Below are positions 62,082 to 64,000 of a stretch of DNA of 64,000 nucleotides, in pieces. The DNA is from Pseudenterobacter timonensis (lineage in GTDB: Bacteria > Pseudomonadota > Gammaproteobacteria > Enterobacterales > Enterobacteriaceae). The translations under genes and the position numbers were made by a program. The notes beneath the pieces were generated by a model. That model saw only the letters and a program-made list of their open reading frames with translations. It made no database searches and had not been told where the DNA came from. How positions within the stretch are numbered: position 1 is the stretch's first letter; every line of letters begins with the position of its first letter. The stretch lies in NCBI RefSeq assembly GCF_900021175.1, contig NZ_FCOP01000011.1, positions 186,001-250,000 on the forward strand, written 5' to 3'.

Positions 62082-62858
62082 ATGTTCTTAATTATATTAA
62101 TAAAATCGCTCATTATCGGCGGCCTGGTTGGCGTCGGTGTGGGCGCAGGGGCTGCACGCATGTTTCATGCGCCTACCACGCAAGGTATGGGCGCGTTTCG
62201 TACATTGGGGGAGCTGAACTCTTGCGAAGGGGATCCCGCCTCCCATTTCTCTTTCGGTCTGGGGTTCTTCTTTAACGCCTGGGCCTCGTCGGTGGCGGCG
62301 GGCTCTTTCACCCAGGATGTCGATCACCGCATCATCCCTAACTGGGGTGCGGCGGCGCTGATGATCAAAAACCGCAACGTCGGCGAGACGCTGCACGATC
62401 CACGCAAAATGGCGATCGCCTGCGGCATTATCGGCATGATCGTCGTGACCTTCCTCAACCTGACCGCCTCGTCGGTACCGGAAGCGCTGCAGGTCACCGC
62501 CGTGAAGGTACTGGTGCCCGCCGCGAACCTGCTGGTGAACACCGTGATGCCGGTGATCTTCTGGCTGGCGGCCATCGACGCGGGTAAAAAGTCGGGCTTC
62601 TGGGCCACCATCTTCGGCGGCGCAGCGCAGCTGATCATGGGTAACGCCGTACCGGGCCTGGTGCTGGGTATCCTGATTGGCAAGGGTGTTGAAGAGAGCG
62701 GCTGGAACCACGTCACCAAAGTCATGATGGCGGCTATCGTGCTGCTGTTCGTGCTGAGCGGCTTCTTCCGCGGCTTCGATATGAAGATGATCGAATCCTT
62801 CCATCTGACCGTGCCGAACTGGCTCGACATGATCCACAACTCGCTCAGCGGTAAATAA
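62082..62858 (+). CDS. DUF4311 multi-pass membrane protein (EF_0832 type)
   Basis: The 258-residue integral membrane protein has about six hydrophobic segments, for example LIKSLIIGGLVGVGVGAGAA at the N-terminus, MAIACGIIGMIVVTFLNL, VNTVMPVIFWLAAI and VTKVMMAAIVLLFVLSGFF. Between the first two is a polar loop with LNSCEGDPASHFSFG and SFTQDVDHRIIPNWG, which may hold substrate-binding residues. With DUF4310 it probably forms the membrane channel of an uncharacterised transporter. Confidence 0.85.
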   Translation: MFLIILIKSLIIGGLVGVGVGAGAARMFHAPTTQGMGAFRTLGELNSCEGDPASHFSFGLGFFFNAWASSVAAGSFTQDVDHRIIPNWGAAALMIKNRNVGETLHDPRKMAIACGIIGMIVVTFLNLTASSVPEALQVTAVKVLVPAANLLVNTVMPVIFWLAAIDAGKKSGFWATIFGGAAQLIMGNAVPGLVLGILIGKGVEESGWNHVTKVMMAAIVLLFVLSGFFRGFDMKMIESFHLTVPNWLDMIHNSLSGK

Positions 62859-62871
62859 CAGGAGCCTCTAC

Positions 62872-63513
62872 ATGGAACAGAATAAAGGTTTTTGGTATGC
62901 CGACTGGTCGTTCCCGATCTTTGTTGGCCTGCTCTCCTCCGGCGTTTTTGCCGGGACGCACATGTACTACCTCTACGGCATCGGCGCGTTTAACGAAGTG
63001 GCCTTCGTGGCGATGCTGAAAGCGGGGATTGATACCGGCGTCTACGGCGCGGTGGCGGCGTTCGGCGCGAGCTTCCTCTTCGCCCGTATTATCGAAGGGT
63101 CGCTGGTGGGGATCCTTGATATCGGCGGGGCCATTCAGACCGGTGTGGGTCTTGGCGTCCCGGCGCTGCTGCTGGGCGCGGGGATCATGTTCCCGGTGAC
63201 CAACTTTATCGCCTCCCTGATTACCGGCCTGGTGATTGGTCTGGCGATTGGTTACGTCATCATCCTGGCGCGTAAGTTCACCATCAACCAGAGCAACTCC
63301 ACCTACGGCGCGGACGTGATGATGGGGGCGGGCAACGCCTCGGGCCGCTTCCTCGGGCCGCTGATCATCCTCAGCGCCATGACCGCCTCCATTCCGATCG
63401 GCGTGGGATCGCTTATCGGCGCGCTGCTTTTCTATATCTGGCAAAAGCCGATCACCGGCGGCGCGATCCTCGGTGCGATGATTTTAGGCTGGCTGTTCCC
63501 GGTCGCCCTTTAA
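62872..63513 (+). CDS. DUF4310 multi-pass membrane protein (EF_0833 type)
   Basis: The 213-residue membrane protein has about six hydrophobic segments rich in Gly and Ala, including FPIFVGLLSSGVFAGTHMYYL, LGVPALLLGAGIMFPVTNF and ITGGAILGAMILGWLFPVAL. A conserved-looking loop, TYGADVMMGAGNASGRFLGP, precedes the last pair. Its start is 13 bp after DUF4311, after AGGAG, so the two are made together. Neither has ABC, MFS or known PTS EIIC motifs that I can see. Confidence 0.85.
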   Translation: MEQNKGFWYADWSFPIFVGLLSSGVFAGTHMYYLYGIGAFNEVAFVAMLKAGIDTGVYGAVAAFGASFLFARIIEGSLVGILDIGGAIQTGVGLGVPALLLGAGIMFPVTNFIASLITGLVIGLAIGYVIILARKFTINQSNSTYGADVMMGAGNASGRFLGPLIILSAMTASIPIGVGSLIGALLFYIWQKPITGGAILGAMILGWLFPVAL

Positions 63514-63537
63514 CACCCGCGGGCAAGGACGATGTTG

Positions 63538-63569
63538 TAGGCCGGATAAGGCGTAAGCCGCCATCCGGC
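63538..63569. repeat. REP element inside the uncharacterised operon
   Basis: TAGGCCGGATAAGGCGTAAG...CCATCCGGC-type palindrome in the 104-bp gap between DUF4310 and the amidohydrolase gene. It could protect the upstream mRNA and set different levels for the transport and enzyme genes. Confidence 0.8.
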
Positions 63570-63617
63570 AAATTATCCCGGCGGGTGAGAAATCGCCCGC
63601 TCAACCAGGAGAACCCC

Positions 63618-64000
63618 ATGTTTGATTTACTCCTGCGCCGCGCGCGCCTTGTCGACGATACCCTGACCGATATCGCTATTCAGGAGGGGAAAATTGCCGC
63701 GCTGGGCGAGATTGACGCTCCCGCTCACAAGACCGTTGAGCTTAACGGAGAGGTTTTCGTCAGCGCGGGCTGGATTGACTCCCACGTTCACTGCTACCCG
63801 AAATCACCGATTTATCACGATGAGCCGGACAGCGTCGGCATCGCCACCGGCGTCACCACCGTGGTGGACGCGGGCAGCACCGGCGCCGACGACGTGGACG
63901 ACTTCTACGAGATCACCCGCCAGGCCACAACCGAGGTCTTTGCCCTGCTGAATATCTCCCGCGTGGGGCTGATTGCTCAGAACGAGCTGGCGAACATGGC
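63618..64000 (+). CDS. amidohydrolase/deacetylase family metallohydrolase (partial)
   Basis: The first 127 codons of an amidohydrolase-superfamily enzyme are present; the gene runs past the window end. The N-terminus MFDLLLRRARLVDDT, the HxH metal site in DSHVHCY and the GVTTVVDAGSTGADD stretch are typical of dihydroorotase-like deacetylases. In the related cluster of Enterococcus and Aeromonas this position holds a probable amidohydrolase (EF_0837 type). The ATG at 63618 follows CAGGAG. It likely removes an acyl group from the imported compound; the substrate is unknown. Confidence 0.85.
   Translation, partial: MFDLLLRRARLVDDTLTDIAIQEGKIAALGEIDAPAHKTVELNGEVFVSAGWIDSHVHCYPKSPIYHDEPDSVGIATGVTTVVDAGSTGADDVDDFYEITRQATTEVFALLNISRVGLIAQNELANM

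Overview
The window is a chromosomal stretch of a gamma-proteobacterium of the family Enterobacteriaceae. Gene order and protein sequences follow the Escherichia coli segment from mutL to cybC almost gene for gene. Several E. coli genes are missing (the yjfI-yjfC group between rlmB and aidB, and qorB/qorR next to ytfF). Genes not in the E. coli segment are present: an MFS transporter, an EamA transporter, two chemoreceptors, an AraC regulator and a six-gene uncharacterised cluster. With the GC-rich codon use and many REP elements, this suggests Enterobacter, Lelliottia, Leclercia or a close relative. The species cannot be fixed from the sequence alone.

Layout. 1-8653: mutL-miaA-hfq-hflX-hflK-hflC-yjeT-purA (mismatch repair, tRNA modification, RNA chaperone, GTPase, FtsH modulators, purine synthesis). 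8770-12466: nsrR-rnr-rlmB. 12558-17324: MFS transporter, aidB, two DUF1471 envelope genes (yjfN, bsmA) and the esterase yjfP. 17321-24020: the complete L-ascorbate regulon, ulaR and ulaG facing ulaABCDEF. 24156-26265: yjfY and the rpsF-priB-rpsR-rplI ribosomal operon with its leader. 26362-33165: EamA transporter, ytfB, fklB, cycA, ytfE with an NsrR operator, and a Tsr/Tar-like chemoreceptor with a sigma-28 promoter. 33171-41732: a 116-bp REP array, ytfF, an AraC regulator, cpdB, cysQ, ytfJ, ytfK, ytfL and msrA. 41956-48437: tamA-tamB-ytfP and ppa. 48601-53542: the galactofuranose ABC importer ytfQ-ytfR-ytfT-yjfF with a GalR-type operator and a tandem palindrome array inside the operon. 53565-60731: a second sigma-28 chemoreceptor, fbp, mpl, a second tandem array, yjgA, pmbA and cybC.

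61063-64000 (cut by the window end) holds the most interesting locus. Its order is: small PRD-domain protein, glycine-rich SFCGS protein, DUF4312, two multi-pass membrane proteins (DUF4311, DUF4310), and an amidohydrolase/deacetylase. The same order is conserved in Enterococcus and Aeromonas, but to my knowledge it has no assigned function. I infer a non-classical, PTS-like uptake and degradation system for an acylated amino-sugar acid. Its upstream region carries a CRP-like site and a perfect 20-bp palindrome, as expected for an inducible catabolic operon.

Shared themes: the NO sensor NsrR and one of its target operators lie in the same window. Both chemoreceptor genes carry FliA-type promoters. 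Two GC-rich palindrome families, REP/BIME and a CCCTCTCCCC...GGGGAGAGGG element, fill most gaps between operons, and three of these sites have expanded into tandem arrays. No tRNA, rRNA, CRISPR array, insertion sequence or prophage was seen.
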